The notes under the pieces were generated by a model. The model made no database searches and had not been told where the DNA came from. It was given only the letters and a program-made list of their open reading frames with translations. A DNA stretch of 64,000 nt from a bacterium (GTDB lineage: Bacteria; Bacteroidota; Ignavibacteria; Kapaibacteriales; UBA7675). A program made the translations under genes and the position numbers. Shown here piece by piece: positions 9,404 to 18,078 of the stretch (its first letter is position 1; every line of letters begins with the position of its first letter). The stretch is taken from assembly GCA_030430495.1 (NCBI GenBank), contig JAUIKM010000033.1:1-64000 (forward strand), read 5' to 3'.

Positions 9404-9656
9404 GTGAAAAAAAGCATTTATAGCACTGAGTATCAGTGCCCTTGTAAGGACACTCTACAGCTTGCGATTGGGCACCGGCATAACACAGAAAGATCTGGCA
9501 GATCGATTAAATGTACCGCAATCGTTTATCAGCAAAATTGAGACTGGAGAACGCAGACTTGACTTGGTTGAACTGAAAGCTATCGTTGAAGTAATGGATA
9601 CCACACTTACAGAATTCGTTAAAGAATTTGAGAAAAACATCAATGAAAGCAGATAG
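9404..9656 (+). pseudogene. XRE-family HTH regulator of the RM system, apparent frameshift
   Basis: The continuous frame encodes [20 protein letters not shown] then [20 protein letters not shown], a clear XRE/Cro-like helix-turn-helix. The same frame upstream lacks the usual family N-terminus and any ATG/GTG start. In the neighbouring frame, GTG 9404 reads [12 protein letters not shown], which is exactly the expected beginning. Removing one C from the TGCCCTT run (9437-9443) joins both into a normal protein of about 83 residues. I therefore infer a +1 frameshift; otherwise a short protein could start at TTG 9462. The 3' end overlaps the next gene by 14 nt. Role: probably the controller of the endonuclease gene. 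Confidence 0.65.
9423..9439. repeat. 17-nt interrupted palindrome
   Basis: GCACTGA-gta-TCAGTGC has perfect 7-base arms. It falls where the two reading frames of the XRE gene must join. It could be an operator or a coincidence of coding sequence. Confidence 0.4.
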
Positions 9657-9873
9657 CAAGTTTAAAAATCAGGATCTGGAATTTTGGGCGAACATTAGAT
9701 TACTGAATCAGAGGCTTGGGTATACAGTAAGAAAGTCACGCAAGAATCCAGAAGGTGGCTTTCTGGTCCCAACTGCTGAACAGATAAAAGCAGTGTTTGA
9801 GGCAGAAGGCTTATCCACCGGTCGTCTCCTTAAACTGAACAAACCAACGCCACCAGGCATGTTGATTAATTGA
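9643..9873 (+). CDS. N-terminal part of a putative restriction endonuclease (split gene)
   Basis: 76 codons beginning [20 protein letters not shown] at ATG 9643, overlapping the XRE gene by 14 nt. The stop comes at MLIN. The next gene starts four bases later in a frame shifted by one, and its N-terminus (EFRSKVLTNTVQ) reads as a natural continuation. I recall a family of roughly 300-residue proteins next to D12 methylases in which both parts form a single chain. The junction contains the near-direct repeat TTGATTAATTGATTA (9862-9876), a plausible place for an indel. It could instead be a genuine small separate subunit. Confidence 0.5.
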   Translation: MKADSKFKNQDLEFWANIRLLNQRLGYTVRKSRKNPEGGFLVPTAEQIKAVFEAEGLSTGRLLKLNKPTPPGMLIN

Positions 9874-9877
9874 TTAC

Positions 9878-10507
9878 ATGGAGTTCCGGAGTAAAGTCCT
9901 GACAAACACTGTACAACATTTACTCATGGATAATGAGCAAGCCAAAAATCTGTTCTATACTACGAAAGGTAAATCAGACCCAAATTGCCCTCTTCCTGTG
10001 AATAAGCAGAAAGGCACGAAACGAGATTACGCTTTTCTGACAGGTTTGGTGAATATGCTCATCGAAAAACACATAGGTAATGCACCGTGTGATTACGATC
10101 CCGGGGAGTTAACAGCATTTACAGAAAACGGCCATCCCATTCGAACACTTTCAAGAAGGCTTGATGGTGCCTATCCGTCTGCAATAGACCCTCAAGCCAT
10201 TTGGGAAATAAAGGAATATTATTACACAACGACTTTTGGGAGTCGGATTGCAGATGGAGTGTACGAAACACAGTTAGATGGTTGGGAACTTCTTGAAGTC
10301 AATGAATCTATTGGCAGAGTTGTCCAGCACTATCTCATAGTTGACGGTCACTTCACTTGGTGGACCCAAGGACGGTCTTACCTATGCCGGCTAATTGATT
10401 TGCTTCACATGGGTTTGGTCACTGAAGTGCTCTTCGGCAAAGAAATTATTACGCGTTTGCCTCGAATTGTATCAGCATGGAATCAACTTTCCGGCCGCAC
10501 AGGATAG
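9878..10507 (+). CDS. Putative type II restriction endonuclease, main part
   Basis: 209 codons from ATG 9878, without a visible ribosome-binding site. The central region has D-x17-ExK spacing resembling a PD-(D/E)XK nuclease: DGAYPSAIDPQAIWEIKEYY, followed by YTTTFGSRIADGVYETQLDG and HFTWWTQGRSYLCRLIDLLH. The ExK (EIK) and upstream Asp are the candidate metal-binding residues. Next to a DNA adenine methylase and an XRE regulator, this most likely is the cleaving enzyme of a type II RM system. The assignment rests on context, a remembered family and the ExK pattern. It is probably one gene with 9643-9873, interrupted by a frameshift, so activity is doubtful. Confidence 0.6.
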   Translation: MEFRSKVLTNTVQHLLMDNEQAKNLFYTTKGKSDPNCPLPVNKQKGTKRDYAFLTGLVNMLIEKHIGNAPCDYDPGELTAFTENGHPIRTLSRRLDGAYPSAIDPQAIWEIKEYYYTTTFGSRIADGVYETQLDGWELLEVNESIGRVVQHYLIVDGHFTWWTQGRSYLCRLIDLLHMGLVTEVLFGKEIITRLPRIVSAWNQLSGRTG

Positions 10508-10636
10508 ACTGTTGAACCACGCGCCGGACGGGTTCCCGTGTTCGTGTACAACCATCAGGATCGGTCACCTGCGGCCCTCTGTCCACTCTGCCGTAAGCAA
10601 CAAGAAAGAGTCAGCCACCCAACCAGAGCGTATTAA

Positions 10637-10656
10637 CACTAATCCATATATTAGTG
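10637..10656. repeat. Inverted repeat upstream of transposase remnant
   Basis: CACTAAT-ccatat-ATTAGTG has 7-base arms and a 6-base loop, 13 nt before the transposase start. It may relate to the end of the insertion element or act as a hairpin behind the endonuclease gene; no T-run follows. Confidence 0.35.
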
Positions 10657-10668
10657 CATGACTAACCA

Positions 10669-11091
10669 ATGACAACTCAGTTCGAAAAGATAACTCCACA
10701 TCTTCTGCGACAGAGTGGCAACGTTAAAATCAGCAATTACCAACTGCTTAGCGCTGTTTTACATGTTGCCGAGCACGGTTGCAAATGGCGCGGCCTGCCG
10801 GAGCATTCTGGCAATTGGCGTACAAAATACACGCGTGTAAACCGCTGGGCCAGGAATGGCGTCTTGGATCGTGTCTTTGCAGCATTGCAAACCAGGCGCA
10901 TTGTTAACGTCAGGTTTGGAGCCGTTTCACTTGACAGTACAATTGTCCGCGTCTGTAAACTTCCCCTTCTTAGCTTCAAGGGAAATCAGAAATACTACTT
11001 AACATTTGTCCTGTTGGACAAACAGGGAAACTCTTTGAGCTGTCCAAATTTCACCGGGAGTTTACTCGTCGTTAAACTTCCGAGCGAATAG
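10669..11091 (+). pseudogene. IS5-family transposase, truncated
   Basis: The 140-codon frame contains the N-terminal DUF4096-type region of IS5-family transposases: ISNYQLLSAVLHVAEHGCKW, RGLPEHSGNWRTKYTRVNRW and the first catalytic Asp context SLDSTIVRV. After residue 105 the sequence stops resembling the family (CKLPLLSFKGNQ...) and no downstream part with the remaining DDE residues is present. It is therefore a dead remnant with its 3' half deleted. It forms the right edge of the low-GC restriction-modification island and may have helped bring the island in. Confidence 0.75.
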
Positions 11092-11311
11092 AGTGATGGT
11101 TTCTACCGCACGCACACCACAACCAGAAGGCTGCGCCCCGCATCTACCCCCACGCCACAAAAACTCAATGGCCGCACAATCGAATAAATCCTCCGATTCG
11201 GCTCCCAAACGGAAAAGCGCCCGCCAGGAAACCAGCGAGCAACCACCGCTTGCCGCCGCGATGATACACGTTGCGCGGTGCGTCAGCCACCAAAAAAAAG
11301 CGTAGTTTTGC

Positions 11312-11344
11312 ACCCGCCGGCGGAGACTCCGCGGGCTGTTTTTT
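11312..11344 (+). terminator. Possible imperfect terminator hairpin ahead of aspS
   Basis: The GC-rich CCCGCCGGCGGAGACTCCGC can fold with the following GGGC into an imperfect hairpin and is followed by TTTTTT. Just upstream, TAGTTTTG (11303-11310) matches the Bacteroidota -7 consensus TAnnTTTG, although no well-spaced TTG lies before it. The site may be a terminator of upstream transcription or part of the aspS leader. Confidence 0.35.
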
Positions 11345-11366
11345 ATCAACGAAAACATCAACGGCA

Positions 11367-13166
11367 ATGGCATTTCTGAAACGGACTCATACCTGCGGCG
11401 CGCTGCGCCCGGAACACAGCGGCGAAGAAGTAATCCTCAATGGCTGGGTACAGCGCAATCGCGACCTGGGCGGATTGATTTTCATCGATGTGCGAGATCG
11501 TTACGGACTCACCCAGGCCGTCGTCCTGCCCGACGCAGGTGAACAGCTCGTCAATGCCGCCCGCGGCCTGCACGCCGAATACGTGATTGCCCTGCGCGGC
11601 ACGGTGCGCCTGCGCGAAAACCCCAACCCCAACATCCCCACCGGGCTGATCGAGGTGCTCGTCAACGAACTGGAAGTACTCAATGCGGCCGATACGCCGC
11701 CCTTTGAAATAGAAGACAATGTGCGCGCCGGTGAAGAACTGCGCCTGCGCTATCGCTACAACGACCTGCGCCGCCCGGCCATGCAGCGCATCTTCGACAT
11801 CCGCAACCAGGTCTATCAGGCCGCTCACAAGTATTTCAACGAGCTGAATTTCCTCGAATTCGAAACGCCGGTGCTGATGAAGTCCACGCCGGAAGGCGCG
11901 CGCGACTTCCTCGTGCCCAGCCGCGTGCACCACGGCAGTTTCTACGCCCTGCCGCAGTCGCCGCAGATCTATAAACAGCTTCTGATGGTCGCCGGCATGG
12001 ACCGCTACATGCAGATCGTCAAGTGTTTCCGCGATGAAGCCCTGCGCGCCGACCGCCAGCCGGAATTCACGCAGATCGACGTCGAAATGTCATTCGTCGA
12101 TCAGGACGACGTCCTCGAAGTGACCGAAGGTTTTATCGCACAAACCTGGCGTGAAGTCGCCGGCGTCGAGCTGCCGCGCCCCTTCCCGCGCATGAGTTAC
12201 GCCGATGCCATGAGCCGCTACGGCACGGACAAACCCGACACGCGCTACGGGCTGGAGCTGACCACCGTCAGCGAGATCGTCGCGAAAAGCGGGTTTAAAG
12301 TCTTCAGCGGCGCAGTGGAAAGCGGTGGCATCGTCGCGCTGCTCAACGCCAAAGGCTGCGCGGCATACTCGCGCAAACAGATCGACGTGCTGACCGAACA
12401 CGCCAAAAAGTACGGCGCCAAAGGTCTGGCCTGGATGAAGTTTAACCCGGACGGCGTGCAGTCGCCCATCGCCAAGTTCCTCGACGACGACACCATCGCT
12501 GCGCTGCGCGAGGCCGCCGGAGCCGAAGAAGGCGACCTCCTGCTTTTCGGCGCGGGACCGGACGAAGCTACCTACACGGTGCTCGGCGCGCTGCGCAGCG
12601 AGATTGCGCGGCAAACGGGCGTCCTGGCAAAACTGGACGGGGTGTTTAATCCGCTGTTTATCACGGACTGGCCGCTGCTCGAGTACGATGAAGAAACCGG
12701 TCGTTACATCGCCAAACACCACCCGTTTACGCAGCCGCACGAGGACGACGTGGCGACGATGCTGGACAATCCCGGCGCAGCGCGCGCCGTGGCCTACGAC
12801 CTGGTGATTAACGGACACGAAGCCGCCGGCGGCAGCATCCGCATTCACCGCAAAGAAGTACAGGACAAAATGTTCAAGCTGTTGAACATCGACGAACACG
12901 AAGCACAGGAGAAATTTGGCTTCCTGCTCGACGCGCTGCGCTACGGTGCGCCTCCGCACGGCGGCATCGCCTTCGGTCTTGACCGCATGGTTATGCTGCT
13001 GGCCGGCACGGACAACATCCGCGACGTCATTGCCTTCCCCAAAACAACCAGTTTCCTCTCGCTGATGGACGGTGCGCCGTCCAACGTGTCCGAAGAGCAA
13101 TTGCGGGAACTCGGAATTCAACTGCGCACTAAAGCCGCCAAATCGACGGATGAGGACGCCGCTTAA
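11367..13166 (+). CDS. aspS: Aspartyl-tRNA synthetase
   Basis: 599 residues, normal length for bacterial AspRS. It has the N-terminal anticodon-binding OB fold (LNGWVQRNRDLGGLIFIDVR), class II motif 2 near residue 220 (FRDEALRADRQPEFTQID), the bacterial GAD insertion domain in the middle and class II motif 3 near 531 (GIAFGLDRMVMLLAG). It charges tRNA-Asp in the cytoplasm. Whether it also charges tRNA-Asn cannot be decided here; a tRNA-Asn gene is present at 48084. ATG 11367 is chosen because the family sequence starts immediately after it. The gene is GC-rich like the host and marks the right border of the foreign island. Confidence 0.97.
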   Translation: MAFLKRTHTCGALRPEHSGEEVILNGWVQRNRDLGGLIFIDVRDRYGLTQAVVLPDAGEQLVNAARGLHAEYVIALRGTVRLRENPNPNIPTGLIEVLVNELEVLNAADTPPFEIEDNVRAGEELRLRYRYNDLRRPAMQRIFDIRNQVYQAAHKYFNELNFLEFETPVLMKSTPEGARDFLVPSRVHHGSFYALPQSPQIYKQLLMVAGMDRYMQIVKCFRDEALRADRQPEFTQIDVEMSFVDQDDVLEVTEGFIAQTWREVAGVELPRPFPRMSYADAMSRYGTDKPDTRYGLELTTVSEIVAKSGFKVFSGAVESGGIVALLNAKGCAAYSRKQIDVLTEHAKKYGAKGLAWMKFNPDGVQSPIAKFLDDDTIAALREAAGAEEGDLLLFGAGPDEATYTVLGALRSEIARQTGVLAKLDGVFNPLFITDWPLLEYDEETGRYIAKHHPFTQPHEDDVATMLDNPGAARAVAYDLVINGHEAAGGSIRIHRKEVQDKMFKLLNIDEHEAQEKFGFLLDALRYGAPPHGGIAFGLDRMVMLLAGTDNIRDVIAFPKTTSFLSLMDGAPSNVSEEQLRELGIQLRTKAAKSTDEDAA

Positions 13167-13222
13167 ACACACAGCACTCCCCTGCACTAACTTTCTTTGT
13201 CTTTATCGGGTTTGAGATTCTT

Positions 13223-14056
13223 ATGACTGAACTTCGCGAACAGATGCACTCCCTGGCGGCAGACGGCGATCGTTATTCCGCCGATGAGCGTCGCAATCTT
13301 ATCCACGCTTTTCTGGATGCGCTCAACCGCGGCGAGGTGCGCTCCGCCGCGCCCGACGGGCAAGGCGGCTGGACCGTCAACACCTGGGTCAAGCAGGGCA
13401 TTCTGACCTGCTTTCGACACGGCGAACTGACGGACATGACGCAGGCCGGACACCCCTTTTACGACAAGGATACCCTGCCGCTGCGGCCGCTGGCTTTGAA
13501 CGACTCCGTGCGCCTTGTGCCGGGCGGATCGTCCATCCGCACCGGCGCTTACGTCGCGCCCGGCGTCATCTGCATGCCGCCGATGTACATCAACATCGGC
13601 GCTTACGTGGACAGCGGCAGCATGGTCGATTCACATGCGCTGGTGGGCACCTGCGCACAGATCGGTAAAAACGTACATATCAGCGCCGCCGCGCAGATCG
13701 GCGGCGTGCTTGAACCCGCCGGCGCCAGTCCGGTGATCATAGAAGACGATGCCATGATCGGCGGCAACTGCGGCGTCTACGAAGGCGTACGCGTCGGTGC
13801 GCGCGCCGTACTCGGCAGCGGCGTCATTCTCAACGCCTCCATGCCGCTCTTCGACAATATCAATCGCAACATCATTCGCGCAGATGAAGACGGCATCGTG
13901 CACGTTCCGCCGGGCGCCGTCGTCATTGCCGGTTCGCGGGCCATGCGCGGCGACTTTGCCGGGAAACACAACCTGGCCATGTACACGCCGATCATCGTCA
14001 AATACCGCGATGAAAAAACGGACGCGCGCACAGCTCTGGAGCAGGTGCTGCGCTGA
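13223..14056 (+). CDS. dapD: 2,3,4,5-tetrahydropyridine-2,6-dicarboxylate N-succinyltransferase
   Basis: 277 residues, normal for DapD. The N-terminal helical domain contains NTWVKQGILTCFR. The left-handed beta-helix of hexapeptide repeats includes PGGSSIRTGAYVAPGVICMP and GAYVDSGSMVDSHALVGTCA, characteristic of this enzyme. The C-terminus has GSRAMRGDF. It catalyses the succinyl-CoA-dependent step of lysine and diaminopimelate biosynthesis in the cytoplasm, supplying peptidoglycan. It is followed after 28 nt by an M16 peptidase gene, probably co-transcribed. Confident from motif content. Confidence 0.96.
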   Translation: MTELREQMHSLAADGDRYSADERRNLIHAFLDALNRGEVRSAAPDGQGGWTVNTWVKQGILTCFRHGELTDMTQAGHPFYDKDTLPLRPLALNDSVRLVPGGSSIRTGAYVAPGVICMPPMYINIGAYVDSGSMVDSHALVGTCAQIGKNVHISAAAQIGGVLEPAGASPVIIEDDAMIGGNCGVYEGVRVGARAVLGSGVILNASMPLFDNINRNIIRADEDGIVHVPPGAVVIAGSRAMRGDFAGKHNLAMYTPIIVKYRDEKTDARTALEQVLR

Positions 14057-14084
14057 GACGTCAAAACGAGGAACACATCAGAAC

Positions 14085-15374
14085 ATGACGACTTCCGCCA
14101 TCAAAAACGCCATGCGCGCACTGCCGTTTTCGCAGCACACGCTCGCCAACGGCCTGCGCGTGGTGATCGTGCCGCGCCGGTCCGCTTCCATCGTCAATAT
14201 CACCGTGGCTTACCGCGTGGGGTCCAAGGATGAACATCCCGACCACACCGGCTTTGCGCACCTCTTTGAACACCTGATGTTCGAGGGATCCGACAACCTG
14301 GCCAACGGATTGTTCGACCGCTACTGCACGGCCGCGGGCGGCAACAACAACGCCTTTACCACGCACGACTCCACCGTCTACTACATGGTGCTGCCCTCGC
14401 ATCAGCTGGAACTGGGGCTGTGGCTGGAAGCCGATCGCATGGCGGCCTTCGGCGTGGATCAGGCCGCGCTGCAGACGCAGCAGAACGTCGTGATCGAAGA
14501 AATTTCGCAGAACGTCGAAAACCAGCCCTACGGCAGCTTCTCGCGCGCGCTGAGTCAAACAGCTTTCCGCGCGGGCTCGCCTTACGGCTGGGACGTCTAC
14601 GGCAGCGTCGAGCACGTGCGCAACTCCACGCTGGACGACGTCAACGCCTTTTTCCGGCGTCACTACCGGCCCGACAACGCCTGCCTGGTTATCAGCGGCA
14701 ACGTCGATCCGGAGCAGGGGCTCGAACTGGCCCGCAAATACTTCGAAGCCATTCCGCGCGGCGAACAAGCGCTGCGGCGCGTATCCGAGGGTGCGCAGGA
14801 CCGCCGGACCAGCATCGAAACGCGCGTCGAGGACAACATTCCACTCGAAGGCATTTTCCGCGTTTATCACTTCGACGGATTCAGCAGCGACGACATCTAT
14901 ACGGCGAACATTCTGACGAGTATACTTTCCGACGGGCAGAGTTCGCGCCTCTACTCCGCGCTCGTCTACGAGCAAAAAATTGCTTCGGAAGTCGGCGTGT
15001 ATGTCGACGATCGCGAATTGAGTTCGCTGCTGGTGAACTATGCCATCGCCGCCGAACCGGAAATCACCGCGGCGGAGCTCGATGCCGCTCTGAGCACGGT
15101 CCTGAACGAAGTAGCTCAGAACGGTGTAGAAGAACGCGAAATGCACAAGGCGCAGAATCGCACGGCCACGCGTCTGGCGCGGACGATGCAGCGCAACTTC
15201 GGCGTAGCCAATGAGATTGCTTTCAACACGCTGTACTTTGACGACCCCGCCCGCGCGTTTGCCATGGCGGAAAAATACGCCGCGGTGACGGCCGACGACG
15301 TCCAGGCATTTGCACGGAAAGTCTGCCGCCGCGACAACAGCGTCGGCATTACCTTTGTCCCCAAATCAAGCTGA
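14085..15374 (+). CDS. M16-family zinc metallopeptidase (pitrilysin/MPP-like)
   Basis: 429 residues. The zinc-binding HxxEH motif is HLFEH at residues 59-63 within HTGFAHLFEHLMFEG. The third zinc ligand is probably E139 in NVVIEEISQN, about 76 residues later as expected. The second half (YRPDNACLVISGNV ... SDGQSSRLYSALVYE) is the inactive M16 domain. No signal peptide is evident at ATG 14085, so the enzyme may be cytoplasmic or periplasmic by another route. The family degrades peptides or processes precursors; the substrate is unknown. It follows dapD by 28 nt. Confidence 0.93.
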   Translation: MTTSAIKNAMRALPFSQHTLANGLRVVIVPRRSASIVNITVAYRVGSKDEHPDHTGFAHLFEHLMFEGSDNLANGLFDRYCTAAGGNNNAFTTHDSTVYYMVLPSHQLELGLWLEADRMAAFGVDQAALQTQQNVVIEEISQNVENQPYGSFSRALSQTAFRAGSPYGWDVYGSVEHVRNSTLDDVNAFFRRHYRPDNACLVISGNVDPEQGLELARKYFEAIPRGEQALRRVSEGAQDRRTSIETRVEDNIPLEGIFRVYHFDGFSSDDIYTANILTSILSDGQSSRLYSALVYEQKIASEVGVYVDDRELSSLLVNYAIAAEPEITAAELDAALSTVLNEVAQNGVEEREMHKAQNRTATRLARTMQRNFGVANEIAFNTLYFDDPARAFAMAEKYAAVTADDVQAFARKVCRRDNSVGITFVPKSS

Positions 15375-15542
15375 TTGGATCGATTCCGAAAAAAGCTGCG
15401 TTTTCATCTGCATCGCGGTGCAACAGGTGGCCTTGTTCTACGTTTCAGCTTGCATGTACACGATGAAAACTGGATACGGTGGATAGTTCGCGCCCGCTCT
15501 CACGGCGCGTATAGAACCGACTCCTGACAAAAGGAGATATAA

Positions 15543-16295
15543 ATGGAAAGTCAAAAAGGCATCAGTGAAGATTTCGAGAGCTGGTATCACCAGTGGAAAT
15601 CCAAGTCCGGTCACCGCCCCACCGGACACCGATCAACAAGCCGCTCGTCGGAAATGCACGGCGGTCAACGTCGTCGCCATGGCAACGATTCAAACAGCAG
15701 CAACAACAGCAGCAACGCAGGCAGTATCGTTGAAAACGCCGTCGGCACCCTGCTCGACGCCGTCAACACCGTGGTCAGGAAACATCAACGGCCGCGCCCC
15801 AGCATCAAAGAGGAAACCTATCGCAAAATGGTGCGCCGCCTGGACCTGGCCGAACGCCAGCTGGAAAAACGCCGCCGCAACGTCGTGATCTTCGGCGGCC
15901 TGGCGCTTGCTTCCATCCTCACCGGCGAAGTCGGCATTATCGTGCTGGCCTTCCTCTTTACCGGATACAAAGTCTACGCGCTGACCGAACACAAACGCAA
16001 AATTGATCATCTGGCGGCCGATTGCCGGCGCTATGAGGAAATGCACATCCCGGATGACAAGGTCCAGCGCGAAAAAGAAGTGCTGCGGCACGCCTACAAT
16101 AACAACGGCCGCGTCTACCCCGAACGCATCGCACTCGAGTCGGATTTTTCGCTCTCGGAGGTCGAACACATGCTGGCCATCTGCGTCGACAAACACATCG
16201 CATCCATCGAACTGGATGAAAACGGCCGCACTTATTACTATTTTACGAGCCTGGACAACAGCGATCCCTACGCGGATCTGCCTCCGGTCAAGTAA
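15543..16295 (+). CDS. Hypothetical membrane protein with Ser/Asn-rich linker
   Basis: 250 residues, not recognised. A strong AAGGAG lies 8 nt before ATG 15543. The N-terminus is hydrophilic with a low-complexity NDSNSSNNSSNAGS stretch (about 50-63), then an amphipathic helix. A charged helix (EETYRKMVRRLDLAERQLEK) precedes a hydrophobic hairpin (VVIFGGLALASILTGEVGII and VLAFLFTGYKVYAL). The C-terminal third (ESDFSLSEVEHMLAICVDKH) looks like a small winged-helix or oligomerisation fold. The hydrophobic pair should anchor it in the inner membrane with both ends cytoplasmic. The transaldolase-like gene follows after 53 nt. Confidence 0.7.
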   Translation: MESQKGISEDFESWYHQWKSKSGHRPTGHRSTSRSSEMHGGQRRRHGNDSNSSNNSSNAGSIVENAVGTLLDAVNTVVRKHQRPRPSIKEETYRKMVRRLDLAERQLEKRRRNVVIFGGLALASILTGEVGIIVLAFLFTGYKVYALTEHKRKIDHLAADCRRYEEMHIPDDKVQREKEVLRHAYNNNGRVYPERIALESDFSLSEVEHMLAICVDKHIASIELDENGRTYYYFTSLDNSDPYADLPPVK

Positions 16296-16348
16296 GAGCA
16301 CTCTCCCGACAACCGTGAACTGAACGAATTTTCTCCGAGGAATTTCAC

Positions 16349-17026
16349 ATGCAAATCTATGTCGATTCGGCCAATCTGGATGATATCAAACACGCCGCGT
16401 CGCTCGGTATTCTGAGCGGCGTCACTACCAACCCCTCCCTCCTGGCCAAGGAAGATCCTTCCGTCGATGTTCGCGAGCGTATCCTCGAAATTCATCGCAT
16501 TGTCGGCGGTCACTGCTCCGTGGAAGTTGTCTCAACCGACAAAGACGGCATGCTGCGCGAAGCCGATGAAATTCTCGAGTGGTTTCCGCAGGCCACCATT
16601 AAAATCCCGATGATCGCCGACGGTCTGGCCGCCACCAGCGAGCTGGCCAAACGCAATGTGCCCGTCAACATGACGCTTATCTTCAGCGCCACGCAGGCTC
16701 TGGCCGCCAACAACGCGGGCGCCGCCTATGTGAGTGTCTTCCTCGGACGCCTGGACGACATCGCAACGCCGGGCATCGACGTCATCAGCGACACGCGCGA
16801 AATCTGGGAAAAACAGGGCCTCGAATCCAAAATTCTGGCCGCCTCCCTGCGCCATCCGCTGCACCTGCTCCAGGTGGCCAAAGCGGGCGCGCACATCGCC
16901 ACGACGCCCTACAAGGTCATCATCCAGTCGCTCAAACATCCGCTCACGGACGCCGGACTGGACAAGTTCCTGGCCGACTATCACAAGATGCAGGCCGAGA
17001 TTGCCGAGCTGCGCAAGCAGGCCTGA
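16349..17026 (+). CDS. fsa: Fructose-6-phosphate aldolase / transaldolase-like protein
   Basis: 225 residues, the short length of the FSA/TalC transaldolase subfamily. It begins MQIYVDSANLDDIKHAASLG, followed by GVTTNPSLLAK (24-34). The Schiff-base lysine is K85 in TIKIPM, and a C-terminal KAGAHIATTPYKVI segment follows. It acts in the cytoplasm either as a transaldolase in the pentose phosphate pathway or as a fructose-6-phosphate aldolase; the sequence alone does not decide. TCCGAGGA precedes ATG 16349. A hairpin at 17056-17083 closes the transcription unit. Confidence 0.93.
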   Translation: MQIYVDSANLDDIKHAASLGILSGVTTNPSLLAKEDPSVDVRERILEIHRIVGGHCSVEVVSTDKDGMLREADEILEWFPQATIKIPMIADGLAATSELAKRNVPVNMTLIFSATQALAANNAGAAYVSVFLGRLDDIATPGIDVISDTREIWEKQGLESKILAASLRHPLHLLQVAKAGAHIATTPYKVIIQSLKHPLTDAGLDKFLADYHKMQAEIAELRKQA

Positions 17027-17055
17027 CGACCCGCGGTCCAACACAGAACAAATCA

Positions 17056-17083
17056 ACAAGCCCTGCCATTTGGCGGGGCTTGT
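17056..17083 (+). terminator. Hairpin terminator after the transaldolase gene
   Basis: ACAAGCCCTGCC-attt-GGCGGGGCTTGT forms a 12-bp stem with one G-T pair, 30 nt after the stop codon. Only a weak T-rich tail follows. Confidence 0.7.
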
Positions 17084-17334
17084 GCGTTTATCGACTTTGC
17101 GCGGCCCTGACATTTCAGACGCTTCGCCGTGCCGGCTTGCTTGTTCTTTTTGCTCGTCAACGGGTTGGAAACGAGGAGCACAAAAACTATCGCGCGGGGG
17201 CCGACCGCTTCCGGCTGCGCGACAAACAATATTCATCAGAAGGCACAGCCCGGTCGCTCTCTCCCGTGTGGAGAAGAGCTGAAAATTCAACGAGGGCGCA
17301 GGCCGCTCAGGCAGGTGAAAAGGGCGGAGAGAAC

Positions 17335-18078
17335 TCAGCGGCCGCCGAAGTCGAGGAATTTTTCCCAGGCCATGAAGAGTTCCCAGGTGGCGCGCACGTC
17401 GCGCAGGCAGTATTCGCAGATTTCGTCCAGGCGTCCCTCGCGGTACAGGTCGGTGACCATGCTGCCGTCCACGCCTTCTGATTTGGGCGATTTGATGCCG
17501 AAGGCGCGCGCGTAGAAATCGAAGTTGAAACGGCGCTGCGGACCGCTGCTCGCAAAGCTGTAGAATGAGAGTTCGTCGGCCAGGTCGGTGTGGTTGAAGT
17601 AGCGGAACTTGGTGCCGTCCATCAGGTTGCGGCAGGGGCGGACGCCGCAGACGGCGCTGCGCAGCATGAGAAAAGGCGCATCAAAACCGCGGCCGTTAAA
17701 GCTGATCAGGCGCGCTTTGTTGTAGCGCTCCAGCATCTTCCAGAAATTGACCAGCAGTTCCTTTTCGTTGCACTTGATCATCTTGCCGCCGTCGCTCAGC
17801 TCGCTGTCGACGGTTTCGTTGTCGCCCAGGCTCGGGTCGTTGGCCAGCGCGCCGATTTTCTCGTACTTCCACTCGTCGCCGCTGCGCAGCACCAGCGCCA
17901 GGCCGATGCAGACGATGTTGGAGGTAAAGGGAGACAGTGCAAACTCGCCTATTTTCTTCTGTCGTTCTTCGTCGTCGGCGCAGTTGCGCAGCAGATACGC
18001 CTGTTGCGCTTCGTCGAAATGTTCAAGTTCTTGTCCGGCAGTTTCAATATCAAAGACCAGGTACTCATTGACTCGCAT
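17335..18078 (-). CDS. PolB-like DEDDy 3'-5' exonuclease
   Basis: 247 residues. Exo I is FDIET (D10, E12), Exo II is ISFNGRGFDAPFL with D133, and Exo III is EYCLRDVRAT with Y223 and D227, the YxxxD form. The intact DEDDy set predicts an active 3'-5' exonuclease of the family related to the proofreading domain of DNA polymerase B. It is stand-alone with no polymerase domain. The role in repair or RNA processing is unknown. The gene is divergent from the LamG-protein gene at 18263 and has no same-strand neighbour within the next 2 kb. Confidence 0.9.
   Translation of the reverse strand: MRVNEYLVFDIETAGQELEHFDEAQQAYLLRNCADDEERQKKIGEFALSPFTSNIVCIGLALVLRSGDEWKYEKIGALANDPSLGDNETVDSELSDGGKMIKCNEKELLVNFWKMLERYNKARLISFNGRGFDAPFLMLRSAVCGVRPCRNLMDGTKFRYFNHTDLADELSFYSFASSGPQRRFNFDFYARAFGIKSPKSEGVDGSMVTDLYREGRLDEICEYCLRDVRATWELFMAWEKFLDFGGR

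Noticed and set aside
10395-10661. 88-codon plus-strand frame
   Set aside because: Overlaps the end of the endonuclease-like gene in another frame and has no recognisable sequence.
11093-11305. 70-codon frame between the IS remnant and aspS
   Set aside because: Low-complexity Pro/Ser/Lys composition, no ribosome-binding site and no family-like sequence.
17080-17515. Plus-strand frames over the exonuclease 3' end
   Set aside because: They run antisense through the DEDDy exonuclease gene and look random upstream of it.
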